DNA of 64,000 nucleotides from Gnetum montanum (taxonomy: Eukaryota > Streptophyta > Gnetopsida > Gnetales > Gnetaceae): positions 210,831 to 274,830 of the forward strand of contig MNCI01017986.1 of assembly GCA_015680685.1 (NCBI GenBank). Reading direction: 5' to 3'. Made by a program: the position numbers and the translations under genes. Shown here in pieces: positions 30,497 through 41,400 of this stretch. The notes under the pieces were generated by a model. It made no database searches and was not told where the DNA came from. It saw only the letters and a list, made by a program, of their open reading frames with translations. Position 1 is the first letter of the stretch. Each line of letters opens with the position of its first letter.

Positions 30497-33400
30497 ATCT
30501 CCTTTCTTGGAATGTTCGAGGCCTTACTGATAGGCTTCGACGAAAGCGAGCAGGCAACTTTATATCTAGTCTTAATTCGACTTTTGATTTCATTCTTCTT
30601 CAAGAAATTAAGATTTCCGCCAACCTTTTATCCTATTCCGCCCATTGGTTTCTTCCTCACTCCTCAATCCTAGCGACATCCCATGCTTGTGGGAAAGGAG
30701 GAGCGGCCATTCTCCTCTCACCCTATTGGAAAACTAAAATCCTTCAAAGCGGTTCGGATTCTGGGCATAGAGTTTCCTGGGCCACTTTCTCCTCCCAGCA
30801 TGGCCCCTTTGGCATTTGCTCGATATATGCCCCAAACGACTCCACAGAACGGGCTCTCCTTTGGCATGAACTTGCCACTTCTCTCCCCCCAATGCCTTGG
30901 ATATTCGGAGGAGATTTTAATATGGTAGAATTCCCTCAAGATAAGCTCGGAGGGGCATTTCTTCAATTGCCCAATCTCGAGTATCAGGCCTGGTCTGCGT
31001 TTACGAAACGATTTTACCTCTCAGACGGAGCAGACAACTCCATGAGCGCTTCCCCCCATCGATTCACCTGGAGCAATCTCCGTCTAGGGCAAGCTCGCAT
31101 CTATAGTAGGTTAGATAGGTTCCATTTCTCCACCCTCTCCTTTTGGCAAGCTTGCTCTGCCACTACAGTCCATCATCATGCCACCTTATCCGACCACCTT
31201 CCTATCTCCATATCTATCCAGCTACATGGTAGCCCTAACCGACAACAATTCCATCTTTTCAGACTGCACAACAAATGTTTTTCTTCCCCCACTGCCCAAC
31301 TTCTTCTCTCCAACCTTTGGAATGCCGAACCTAGGCCCCTAAATCAGACGGGTTGGATTAATTGGTGGCATCGTGCTTCATGTCGAGTGCGAAATTTCGC
31401 TCGTTCATACGGTAAGACCATGGCTGCTCAAGCCAAACTTGAATACAACAAAATTCACCTCACCATTGAGCATCTCACTATCAAACTAGCTCATGATCCC
31501 TTCAATACTCTAATTCACGAGGAGCTAGCTAGAGCACGCGTAGCCTTCCAACATTGGGATGTGTACCGTGCACAAAGTGCCTTAACTAAAAGTCGGCTCA
31601 CTTGGTTAAATATTCAAGATGAACACTGTAAGGAATTTTTTAAATATCTTAATGCTGCTTCCCCTTTGCATGCTATAGACAAAATCTCATGTGAGGGTAC
31701 TACCATTACTGACCACAATAGTATCCTCTCTTATCTTAAGAACCACTACGAAACCCTTTTTGCTGCTACCCCAATGGACATCTCTTCGTTCAAGGCTGCC
31801 ACCCCTGATTATCCTCGTCTTATTAATCCTACTATGCTACAAAGCCTTGAAGCTGATATTACTTTAGCGGAGCTACAGGAGGCTTGTTCCAAGTTACGTC
31901 GCGGTAAGGCTCCTGGTTATGATGGGTTTCCAGCAGAATTTTTTCAAAATCATTGGGATTTGGTGGGCAAGGACCTTATGCAGGTCATTAACGAGGCTAT
32001 CTTCACTGGTTCCCTCGGGCCCAATCTAAATCAAGGGGTAATTCGTCTCCTCCCCAAGTCTGGGGATCTAACCGATATCTCCAATTGGCGTCCCATAACT
32101 CTTCTCAATGTAGTGTATAAAATTTGGGCGAAGTGCCTTGCCTTACGGCTGAAAAAAATTCTCGGTCAGATCATATCTCCTCAGCAAACAGGGTTTGTTC
32201 CGGGCAGGTATATTTTAGACAATGTGGTAGCGGCGTGGGAAGGTCTCAAGTGGGCTGAGGACGATGGACAAGATATTCTCCTAGTGAAACTAGATTATGC
32301 CAAGGCTTATGACAACATTAAGTGGGATTTTATCTTGCAGACTATGACCAAATTGGGTTTTGGACCCAAGTTCTTGCATATGGTGACATGCTTATTCTCA
32401 GATGCTACTGCGAGAATTGCCACTACCTTCGGCATTACCTCTCCCTTTCCAATCCATAGGTCTGTGCGCCAAGGTTGTCCTCTCGCCCCCTATCTCTTCA
32501 TCATTGCATCAGACTTTCTTTGTCATCAAATAAACCTGGACATTAAAACTAAAGTTCTCACTGGGGTTAGCCTTTCCTCCTCTCAACAACAGCTTCTCAA
32601 TATGCACTTTGCCGATGACTCCTTTTTTCTAGTTCAAAACACAGCCACCAATTTGCACCGCCTCTTATCAAGGGTGGAGCAATATTGCACACTCTCAGGT
32701 TCCATAATTAATTGGAATAAATCCTCTGTTTATAGCTTTAAGGGCAATTACAACCATGTGACCCACTATAAGTGGAAGCAACTTCAAGATCAAGACATCG
32801 TTAAGATTCTGGGAATCCCTTTCCGCTTCAGAGGCTCAACATCTATCCTTTGGGAGCAAGTTATTCATCGAATTCAAAAGAAACTCGATAAATGGAAAAC
32901 TAAGCCCCTCACACTTGCGGGTAAATACCTTATCTGTAAGTCCATATGCGCATCCACCCATGTGTATTACTCTTCGTGTTGGGCCCCTTCCCAAGCTGCC
33001 TACCAGAAGTTAGAACGGTTATTCCGTGACTTTATGTGGTCCTCCAAGGACTCTCAAAAAGGCTTTCATCGTGTCGCTTGGACTATTGTTACTCTCCCCA
33101 AGAATAAGGGCGGCTTAGGCCTTTTAAACTCCTATAAGCAAGGAATTACCTTGGTTGCTAAGTGGTTGGTACAACATTTAGATGCCTCAAATATTATAGG
33201 GACCCTCCTCCAATTAAGGCTTCATCAAGCCTTTCCTAAAAATAAGCCCTTCTGGCAAGACATCCATTTCGTTAATTGGATTATTTCCCCCCTCACTATC
33301 ATTCTTCCCGGATCTCATGTCTTCAAAAGCATTTGGAGGGCCTGGCAAATTGTTCACACTCACATAGACTGGACTACCGTTAAAATCAATCCTACTATCC

Positions 33401-34335
33401 TCTCTAAAGTGTGTCCGTGGTGGTTACCTCTGTCACCCGCTCCCCTAGCTATCACAAATGCTAAGGTGGCTACCTCGTGGTATCGGAAAGGTGTCATTTC
33501 CTTGAATTGTCTTAGGCTAGCTAGTCGTTGGATTTCAGGGGTCGAGTTTAACACTTTGTACGGGGAGTCGGCTGCAATGAAACATTGCCTTGTTCAGATT
33601 TACTCCTTCCTCCACAGTCACTGGCACCTGGATGTTACCGTGCCAAGCCTTTTCCATGGCCTGCAATGGCGTAATGGGGTTAGACTCCTTCCCTATCGGC
33701 CATCTGTCCCCTTTCATCTCATGCATGACCCATCTGCAGTCGTTCAACGTTGCAATAGATATTGGCACAAACAAGCGTCAGAATCATTTTGGATCCCTCT
33801 CTTCCAACATATTTGGAAACTTCCGACCCTCCCCAAAATTAAGCAGTTCCTTTGGTGTCTTCTCCACCATGGTCTTCCTATCGGAAAACGTCTAGAATAT
33901 CTTGGGATTCCTAATCCCACTTGCCCTCTATGTGGTGGACTAGATGACTTTGTCCATGTGTTTTGGCAATGTCCCTTTGCTCAACATGTGTGGCAGTGGA
34001 CTTCTAAAGCTTTTCCATCCTACCAGTTATCTCAAGAGGCTGCCATATTCGGATTCTTGAACATTACTTCTACTAACCTTAACTTTCTGTGGAAAGTTCT
34101 TAGACCTATTATTTTACATTATATTTGGAAGCGAAGATGCAATGTTCTATTTCAAAAGACCGAGTATTCTAACAAATGTTTGCTTACCAGGTTGGAGATG
34201 TTGCAGATCTTTCGGCTCACCTATTTTCAACTCACATCTCAAGCATCCAAGTTCAATTTGGACAGTCATCAATTGGTTCATCTCCTGCAGCTCTGGGACA
34301 ATCCTATGTGTCTTAATTACACTTCGCATCAGTAA
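30493..34335 (+). CDS. LINE ORF2: endonuclease, reverse transcriptase, zf-RVT
   Basis: 1280 codons without a break. The N-terminal AP-type endonuclease (residues about 1-235) shows 'NLLSWNVRGL', 'FILLQEIK', 'WIFGGDFNMVE' and 'LSDHLPISI', which hold the expected Asn, Glu, Asp/Asn and Asp-His residues. RT (about 450-730) shows 'GYDGFPAEFFQ', 'NWRPITLLNVVYKIWAK', 'TGFVPGRYILDN', 'VKLDYAKAYDNIKW', 'RQGCPLAPYLF' and the catalytic FADD. The C-terminal zf-RVT domain (about 1110-1180) reads 'PKIKQFLWCLLHHGLPIG...CPLCGGLDDFVHVFWQC'. It nicks the target DNA and copies the RNA there. ATG overlaps the ORF1 stop (ATGA at 30493-30496), which suggests termination-reinitiation. Confidence 0.93.
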   Translation: MNLLSWNVRGLTDRLRRKRAGNFISSLNSTFDFILLQEIKISANLLSYSAHWFLPHSSILATSHACGKGGAAILLSPYWKTKILQSGSDSGHRVSWATFSSQHGPFGICSIYAPNDSTERALLWHELATSLPPMPWIFGGDFNMVEFPQDKLGGAFLQLPNLEYQAWSAFTKRFYLSDGADNSMSASPHRFTWSNLRLGQARIYSRLDRFHFSTLSFWQACSATTVHHHATLSDHLPISISIQLHGSPNRQQFHLFRLHNKCFSSPTAQLLLSNLWNAEPRPLNQTGWINWWHRASCRVRNFARSYGKTMAAQAKLEYNKIHLTIEHLTIKLAHDPFNTLIHEELARARVAFQHWDVYRAQSALTKSRLTWLNIQDEHCKEFFKYLNAASPLHAIDKISCEGTTITDHNSILSYLKNHYETLFAATPMDISSFKAATPDYPRLINPTMLQSLEADITLAELQEACSKLRRGKAPGYDGFPAEFFQNHWDLVGKDLMQVINEAIFTGSLGPNLNQGVIRLLPKSGDLTDISNWRPITLLNVVYKIWAKCLALRLKKILGQIISPQQTGFVPGRYILDNVVAAWEGLKWAEDDGQDILLVKLDYAKAYDNIKWDFILQTMTKLGFGPKFLHMVTCLFSDATARIATTFGITSPFPIHRSVRQGCPLAPYLFIIASDFLCHQINLDIKTKVLTGVSLSSSQQQLLNMHFADDSFFLVQNTATNLHRLLSRVEQYCTLSGSIINWNKSSVYSFKGNYNHVTHYKWKQLQDQDIVKILGIPFRFRGSTSILWEQVIHRIQKKLDKWKTKPLTLAGKYLICKSICASTHVYYSSCWAPSQAAYQKLERLFRDFMWSSKDSQKGFHRVAWTIVTLPKNKGGLGLLNSYKQGITLVAKWLVQHLDASNIIGTLLQLRLHQAFPKNKPFWQDIHFVNWIISPLTIILPGSHVFKSIWRAWQIVHTHIDWTTVKINPTILSKVCPWWLPLSPAPLAITNAKVATSWYRKGVISLNCLRLASRWISGVEFNTLYGESAAMKHCLVQIYSFLHSHWHLDVTVPSLFHGLQWRNGVRLLPYRPSVPFHLMHDPSAVVQRCNRYWHKQASESFWIPLFQHIWKLPTLPKIKQFLWCLLHHGLPIGKRLEYLGIPNPTCPLCGGLDDFVHVFWQCPFAQHVWQWTSKAFPSYQLSQEAAIFGFLNITSTNLNFLWKVLRPIILHYIWKRRCNVLFQKTEYSNKCLLTRLEMLQIFRLTYFQLTSQASKFNLDSHQLVHLLQLWDNPMCLNYTSHQ

Positions 34336-34613
34336 TCTCTGCAAGGAAGTTTTCCCTTCATTTTGTGGATTCACCATTGGCATTCCCTAGCTCTTGGCTT
34401 CATCTACTTCTATGTCATTCTATTTTGTAAAATGCTAGTTTGTGCGAACATTTGGTTGTGTCCCAACTTGAGGTACCTCCTCTTATACTAGTTGTTTTTT
34501 TTTAAGGTGTCCCAACTTGAGGTACCTTAACCCTACGACTTCTTCAAGTTGTTGTAATTGATGCCCCTTTAATTTCAATAAAATTTCTTTTCGGGGTCCG
34601 ACACCCCCCCCCC
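34336..34613 (+). other. 3' untranslated region and end of the LINE
   Basis: GTGTCCCAACTTGAGGTACC occurs twice, at 34458-34477 and 34507-34526 (49-bp period). The terminus is GGGGTCCGACACCCC-like (34594-34608), able to form a 5-bp G/C stem with a 5-base loop, running into the 11-C tract. AATAAA at about 34577 could be a polyadenylation signal, but no A-tail was integrated. Hairpin 3' ends are known for some plant L1-type elements with stringent template recognition. Confidence 0.65.
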
Positions 34614-34632
34614 CTTATTTTTCATGTTCTCA
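34614..34632. repeat. 19-bp LINE target-site duplication, right copy
   Basis: Exact repeat of 28932-28950. Its first C merges with the element's C tract, so the boundary is uncertain by one base. Confidence 0.88.
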
Positions 34633-35343
34633 TTTTCCACTCTACCATGATGAAGCTATACAAAGTTCTATTTGGACTATATATCTTGGGGTGTACCTAT
34701 ATTTCACTTATTTTGGGTTCCAAAACCCCCCACCCTACCATAATGAAGTTAGTATTTTCATTTATATAAAAGTACTATATATAAATATTTTATTTGTCCA
34801 TTAAACTTGTCTCCTTTAATATTCTTACATTGAATATAAAATTACTTTTAACTTTTTAATTTCTAATTTTATTTAACTATTTCTTTCATAGGCTTAAAAA
34901 TCCTTTAAAATATTATTATTACATATAAATATAAAGATTTGAATATCATATTTTTACAACCATATTTGTATAGAATGAGATATTATTTTAATGATAAGAT
35001 TATTAATTTGGAAGCTTCAAATGAGTAATGTTAAGTTAACAATGTCACCAATGTTTTGGCCTCGTAACTCAGGTCATAGATTTGATTATACTAATAGCAC
35101 TGAACAAAAAATCAGTTTCACTTTCATAACGTTCTAATCAGACTGCCTATACGGCACCCAAAATTGAGCAACCAATATTTCTACGGAATAAAATGCCAAA
35201 CAAATGATGACTTTTTATGCAGCACTAGGGGTAGTCCTCGACTGCAGGGAGAAGATTGGATACTCACAGATTTAATGGCAGCAAATAGTCTGCAAGTTTG
35301 AATACATGCTAAGGTAACTGAAACAAGGAAAAGAGCGAGAAAT
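34633..35343 (+). promoter_or_regulatory. Upstream region of the Obg-type GTPase gene
   Basis: AT-rich to about 35150, then more mixed. It should hold the promoter and 5' untranslated region of the gene starting at 35344. No clear TATA box at a convincing distance was found. The start context is GAAATATGGCG, with A at -3 and G at +4. Confidence 0.35.
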
Positions 35344-35485
35344 ATGGCGTGCCAATGCCCATGCTCGTGCTCAGTTTCAACCCCTGCAGTTTCCAAGTTT
35401 AGAGTGGCATTCTCTCGCCAGTCCCAAACAAACAAACCCTACTACTGCAACAATTTCTTGCATTCCTATCACCGCAGTGACAGAG
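35344..35485 (+). CDS. Obg GTPase exon 1: probable transit peptide
   Basis: ATG at 35344, then '[19 protein letters not shown]' and a run rich in Ser, Thr, Arg and Asn with no acidic residue for over 40 codons, ending 'YHRSDR' plus one base. Donor GAG|GTATTA at 35486 (phase 1). The composition is that of a chloroplast transit peptide. It is linked to the downstream exons by position and frame only, not by homology. Confidence 0.55.
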
Positions 35486-38400
35486 GTATTACTAATTTTT
35501 CATTTCTGTACCTTTCAATTATTTTTCTTCCTTAGCTCCAAAAATTTTTGTCTTTTCACTGCTGCTCTTCGTTATGCAATAACTTGTTTCTCTCTCAAAT
35601 GCGAACATCTGTCATACTGCTACTTTCAACCGAACATTTTCCTGTTAGCGTTTTCGTACTTTGTGAGTTTCTTTAATGCCAGTTCCCAGACCCATTCATA
35701 CGTTGACATATATAGCTCCCAGACCCATTCAGACTGCTGGTGAAATTGTATCAAATATTGATAAAATTTGGTAAAACATGGATAAAATAAAATGAATATC
35801 AATGAAATATTGAATTGTATGAAATCAGGTGTCTAATGCGAGAAATCATTAGACCTCAAATATGATTTTTTTTTTTGGTTCGGCTTCGGGTATAACAGAT
35901 TATGGGTGAAATCAGGAATGTGAAGAAAATCGCACTGATTTTTCCATGCCAACTATGCTTTAAAGCGTTTAAGATTGCATCCGCTGCCTTGGATGTCCAT
36001 GAAAGGATTTCCTCTACCGAAAAAGATTACCTTCAAGCTACATGAGAGTAGGACTGAAGCCTAAGGTTTGAAGGGAGGTTAGTATTAGGTTCCTATTTCT
36101 GTTCAATTGGCAAGTGCTCTTGATTTAGAGGTGGCTCTTCCTTTTATTCATCAAAATTATCAAATTTTTCTGACAATACAGATTGTTCGACTCAGAAGCA
36201 GACTTACTTTCCTCATTCTGAGGATGAGGACCCATTTATTCATTATTTTTATAAGTCATCTCATCTTCATCTTGGCTCCTTTGTCCCATCTATGATAGGC
36301 TGACTATTGAGCTCAGCTGTCTACCTGATGCCATAGTCCTTGAATGCATATTTTTACTTTGTCCCCAAGTAGCATGTGTCTCACTACACCCCTTGCAATC
36401 AAACCTGTGAATTGCAGACTGCAAGCTGCATGCTTTGACAATTATCTCTAGCAATTTGAGTCATGGTGCTAGGTTGTGCATTAGGTTAAGTGAATCCTAC
36501 CAAGTTAGAAAATCAGTTGCCTTTCAGCAATTTTTTGTTTTTTAAATAAGACAAGTTAAATTGCTAATTGCCTTAGCCATTGCTAGGTTATTGACGAAAA
36601 ATTCCATCTCTTGAGGACCTAGATAAACATTGTATAGGCCACTTCAGCATTGACTATCCTTTGCCATAGACTAGTGCACAACAAAAGAACCAACTTAAAA
36701 CAACACTATTAGGCTACCACAACTATTGGTGGATCCTTTCTATTGGTGGAAGCATCTCAAATTGATGATTTTTTATAAAGATTAATGGCAATGTGAACTT
36801 CTTTGGGAATGAAGCAATGCTGAATTTATTGAATTTAGTCATGGTTGTCAAGATTTATTAAATCTAGTCTGGTATTCATGTTTATTGTACTTAGTCATGG
36901 TATCCGAGTTCATGATTGCACCTACTTTTTTTTTGTTTGACATGTATCTCCATTGCTGACACAGCAGCTGATTAAATTGCTTAAAGCAGTGCAGTCCTTA
37001 AGCGATGTTTGCATGTGATTATCTTGGTGCCTTTATCCTATCAACATAGGCTAATTTCTTACAGTTACTAGTCATTAACTATAATGTTATTTATTTTCTC
37101 TCAAACCCTTGAGAAATCAGTTGTACTGATAATGAATCTAGTATGATTTCAAACATCTTGCAAAGAAAACATATGCAAGCTATGGATGATACAAGGATTT
37201 GATGATGATTTACTATGGAAGGCTGGCTACTTGATGCCATAATCTTTGAATATATATTTTTTACGATGTGCAGAGGTGGCACATGTCTTAACATATCCCA
37301 AAGGATTGAATTTGTGAATTGCAGACTATAAGCTCCATGCTCTAACCAAGTGAGCTATGCTTCAATGACAAGCCTTGAACACACACATATCAATCTAGTC
37401 AAGAAAACAGAATGAAATTAGAGGAAAAATTAAAGAGCAAATAGTTACACTGTTTTTTTTTTCAAAATATTTTTTGAATAGGTGTAAACATGAACAAGAA
37501 TTGTAAACAGAAGCCAAAAAATGTAGGAAAATACACACATTACAAGCTATTATAGTGAATAAACCTTGGAAACTATGGCAAACAATAAGGCAATGCTATC
37601 AAGCTCTTTCCAGATTTAATGAATGTAGTCATGGTTTCTTCATTGTTCTCAGATTATCTCTAACTAATATTATTGGCACCGAGACATTTTCCTAATTAAT
37701 ATTGGCATTGTCAATTAATAATGTTGCAACTGTAATTCTTGCCAGTCACCCCCAGAATGCCAACATAAGAATTCAACTTAGTAACACACTCCCTTAATAA
37801 ATGATGCCTCGGCATGTGTACTATGTTATGCCATATACAAGTTACACATGTATCATCAGCATATGAGTAGTTGCTAAGAAACGAAATAAAAAGATTCCAA
37901 AAACACATATAGCCATCTCAGTTGCAGATCAGAGTCTACAAATATGGGAGCAGTCTTTCTTGTTCATGGTGCAGCTTCTGAGTGTGTCTCTTTGTTGGTT
38001 CAACCCTGTGCATCCTTACTGCCACTGATTTTGTTTGGGATGCATTAAAACCTGTAAAACTCCTGTTCATATTAAAGCAAACATTATTGCAAAGAAAGCT
38101 CAAGATACCTCTTGAGTTCAAATCTAAGCTTCTGGTGGCCATACAGCAGGAACAACTGATAATATGAGATAAAGGTTGATTGTGGAATAATGCAACAGTT
38201 TATGAATGAGAAACATTGTTGGTGCTGGTTTATGAGTTTTTAACAGTGAGCTGTAGAAGCCAACGGAGTGATATTTGCTAGTAATTAAAAGTTGTCATCC
38301 TGAGTATGTGACAGTTAAGGTTAGTGGTTGCCACCAATTAACTATTGCTTTCGGTAATACATTTGTCAGATTATCTTTTCTTAAAAAATATTATGGAGAT

Positions 38401-41400
38401 GACAAAAAGCTAGAAGTTTCTGTAATTGTGAAGATAAAGGGAAGCAGTGGCACGTGTAACTCACTGATCTTCAATCCTATGGAAGGGTAGTGTTTGCACC
38501 TGCTACATGCAACTGGTCTCCCTGGTGTTTATGTTTTGATAAATTTTTCTGTCAGGCCTATGTTGATTATCTGGTTAAGATGCAGATATTGTCATGAGTT
38601 CGTCTGTATACTTTATCAAATTAATCAACATGGTTAATGTCATGATGGGTGTTTAAAAGGTGTTCTAAGGAGGTACTTGTATGGCTTTCACTAAATAGTT
38701 TTTTCTGGATTTTTATTTTTATAGCATGTTATATTTTTTAAAATTAATGTACATCAAATTTTATTTTGCAATGACTACTTAGTTGTTTATCCAATGTCAC
38801 AGTGATTCACATGCATGTCCTGTTTAATTAATTAGTCAAACCACATTTCAAAACTCTAATTAATGATCTATGGATTTGTAAGCATAAACAAAGGAGTAAT
38901 CTCAGGCATCCTGTCTGCTGACATGCAATTTGTTTTCCGGTTTACTTACTTTCCAGGATTATATTGTGTTACATGGTACATTTAAATACATTTTGTGTTT
39001 ATGATGGTTACTGAAAACCGTTAAATTTCATGCTTGTTTTTATTGAAACATTGCTTTTTGATTAATTGGACATCAATTTAAAATGTTGATGAATCTATGG
39101 TTTTGGATACTTGGAAAGCATTTATTAGAAGAACCTGGGCTAATGCAATACAGTGCACATTGACCATTTCGAAGGAGTCAGCGTCCTATGCTTCTTCAAG
39201 TTTGGATAAAGAACCTCATAAGTATTTTGATCATGCTGTCATCACTGTTCGCTCTGGAGATGGAGGCCATGGAGCTCTTCTTAGTATGCCAAAACCTAGG
39301 ATACGGGATAAAACTCGTGGAAAAAGAAACAGTGAAAAAGAGAAAAGATCTTCTTTTAAACGTGATTCTGATGGAAGTGTAATTCTTCCCATGGGTGGCC
39401 ATGGAGGCGATGTTATCCTTTATGCAGATGCAAGTGTTGATTCCTTGCTGGAATTTCATAAAATACAAAGATTCAAAGCTAAGAGAGGAGGAAATGTTGA
39501 CTCAATGGGTTACTTTATCCCACCATTGCTTGATGGTCATCCAGCACCAACCTTGCGCATTCCAGTTCCAGTGGGTCAGTATATCATATACTATTGTTAC
39601 TGAAGTTGTTCTTACTTCTGTATTAAAAAAAAAAATATATATATATATAGTTACATGTATAAAAGCAAAAGTGGGGAGTTTTTTCATTGATTGTGTTTTT
39701 AATTTTTAAATAAAGAAACTGATGGATCATCAATTTTTATTTTACTAGGCACTGTAGTCAAACGCAAACGGGGTGGTAAACTTCTTGCAGATCTTGCTAA
39801 TTCTGGGGATCAGATACTTGTTGCAAGAGGAGGTCGTGGAGGGGTATGTGAGCATTTTTCTAGTATATTTACATAAAAATGCCCATCCCTGTGTTTTATT
39901 TTATTTTCTACATGCTGGTACCAGAGTGAAATGATTTTATGGGCTGTGCTACTTTGTGTTTACTTTGGGAAAAATTCAGGAGCATATCATGGGATCCAAT
40001 CAATAGAAAAGCATGTACTGTATCTCACCATTTTCACAATTTCACCATTAGTTGCAAAATTGTCTAACATTTATAGCAATTTGTCGGTCCATTTTTGCTG
40101 AATCCCAGTAACTAGTATGTCCCATAGATGCTCAACTTATTAAGAACGTAATGGTAGTTCTAGTTATGGAACATAACAAAATGTTTTGAAATATGTGAAT
40201 ATAATCTGTGATATTTATAGTGGAACTGAAACTATAGGGTTTTATTACATCCATGTGAAGACTAAAACCCCCAAGTTTATCCTTTCCTTTTTATGCTAAT
40301 TTATTGAAATTGAACTTATCTCTTGTAGTAACAAAACATCAAGTTAAAAGAGATTTTTTGGCATCCATTTTGTCTTATACCATCTATTGTGGTCATGTTG
40401 ATGTATTTTTTCCTTTGTTCACTGATAACAATGACAATTGCAGTTTTTTTCTTTAAAATATGATGATTATGTAGTGGATCCTTGCTCTTGTTCCTTGGTT
40501 GATCTCTAAGATTGCCATATATTTCTTGTTATATTCCTAAAATTTAAATTATTAGAAATTTTATGCAATGATTTTAAACTTTGGGAAGACAACATTATAT
40601 CCTATCTATGTAATCCAAAAATGAAGAAATTATTTGCCAACTAAATAAAGGTCTAGGGTTTTCTATACTAAGTTTATCCCATGATGAGTATTGCATGTGT
40701 AATATTCTTCCTAGGATAAAGATACAAAGAAGACAGCATGATAAGAGAAACCGTTTCTTTGAACAAACCATCTATCTTGAATTGTAAATAAAGGATTTCT
40801 TATATATAGACACAATCCCTAATGTTGCTGAAGCATAGCTGGTGCAGGGGTTTGCACCTCAATAGACCCCAGTAGGACCTAATCCACAACTTCCAACAAA
40901 ATATAGCTTAGAAAATAAGAACGACACAATAAACCAGAGAAAAATCTCCTTATATTAAGAAAATTCTCAAAATACATAGAAAATACATCAAAGATGAGGA
41001 GCCACAACTCTCCCAAGGATCTTAGAGGCCACACTTGTCCCCTCTCAATCCTCAAGTGCTCACAATGGAGCCCAAGCTCAAGACAAGACACTTATAAGAG
41101 ATTCTCCTAACCTCTCTCAAGTGCTCTCTTTTGCCTCTCACTCACTTCCTTGCACAAGCTCTCTTCCCATGCACAAGGTCTCTTTTTGCACAAGCTCTCT
41201 TCCCTCAAGAGCTCTCTCTCTGGCCCTCAGTTGGGCTGTTTGGCCTTTGGCGATTGGCACTTCAGCACTAACAATGGTGAATACATTAATAGTTATAAGC
41301 AACTGAAAGGTAAAAACCCTAGAAACCTTTCCTCAACTCAACTTGAGGTTCTTTAGATGTGTCCCAAGTCTTCTCACCTTCTCCCCGGTTGTTTCCATCT

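Larger units (their letters stand above)
28951..34613 (+). mobile_element. Full-length L1-type LINE with two open ORFs
   Basis: 5.66 kb between exact 19-bp duplications. It has a G+C-rich 5' untranslated region, ORF1 (29411-30496), ORF2 (30493-34335), a 3' untranslated region of about 270 bp and an 11-base C tract (34604-34614) in place of poly(A). Both ORFs are uninterrupted and all key catalytic motifs of ORF2 are present. The copy is therefore recent and possibly still competent to move. Confidence 0.92.

Noticed and set aside
38275-38490. 71-codon frame in the large 5' intron as an Obg exon
   Set aside because: No similarity to Obg N-terminal regions and no convincing acceptor or donor in a compatible phase.
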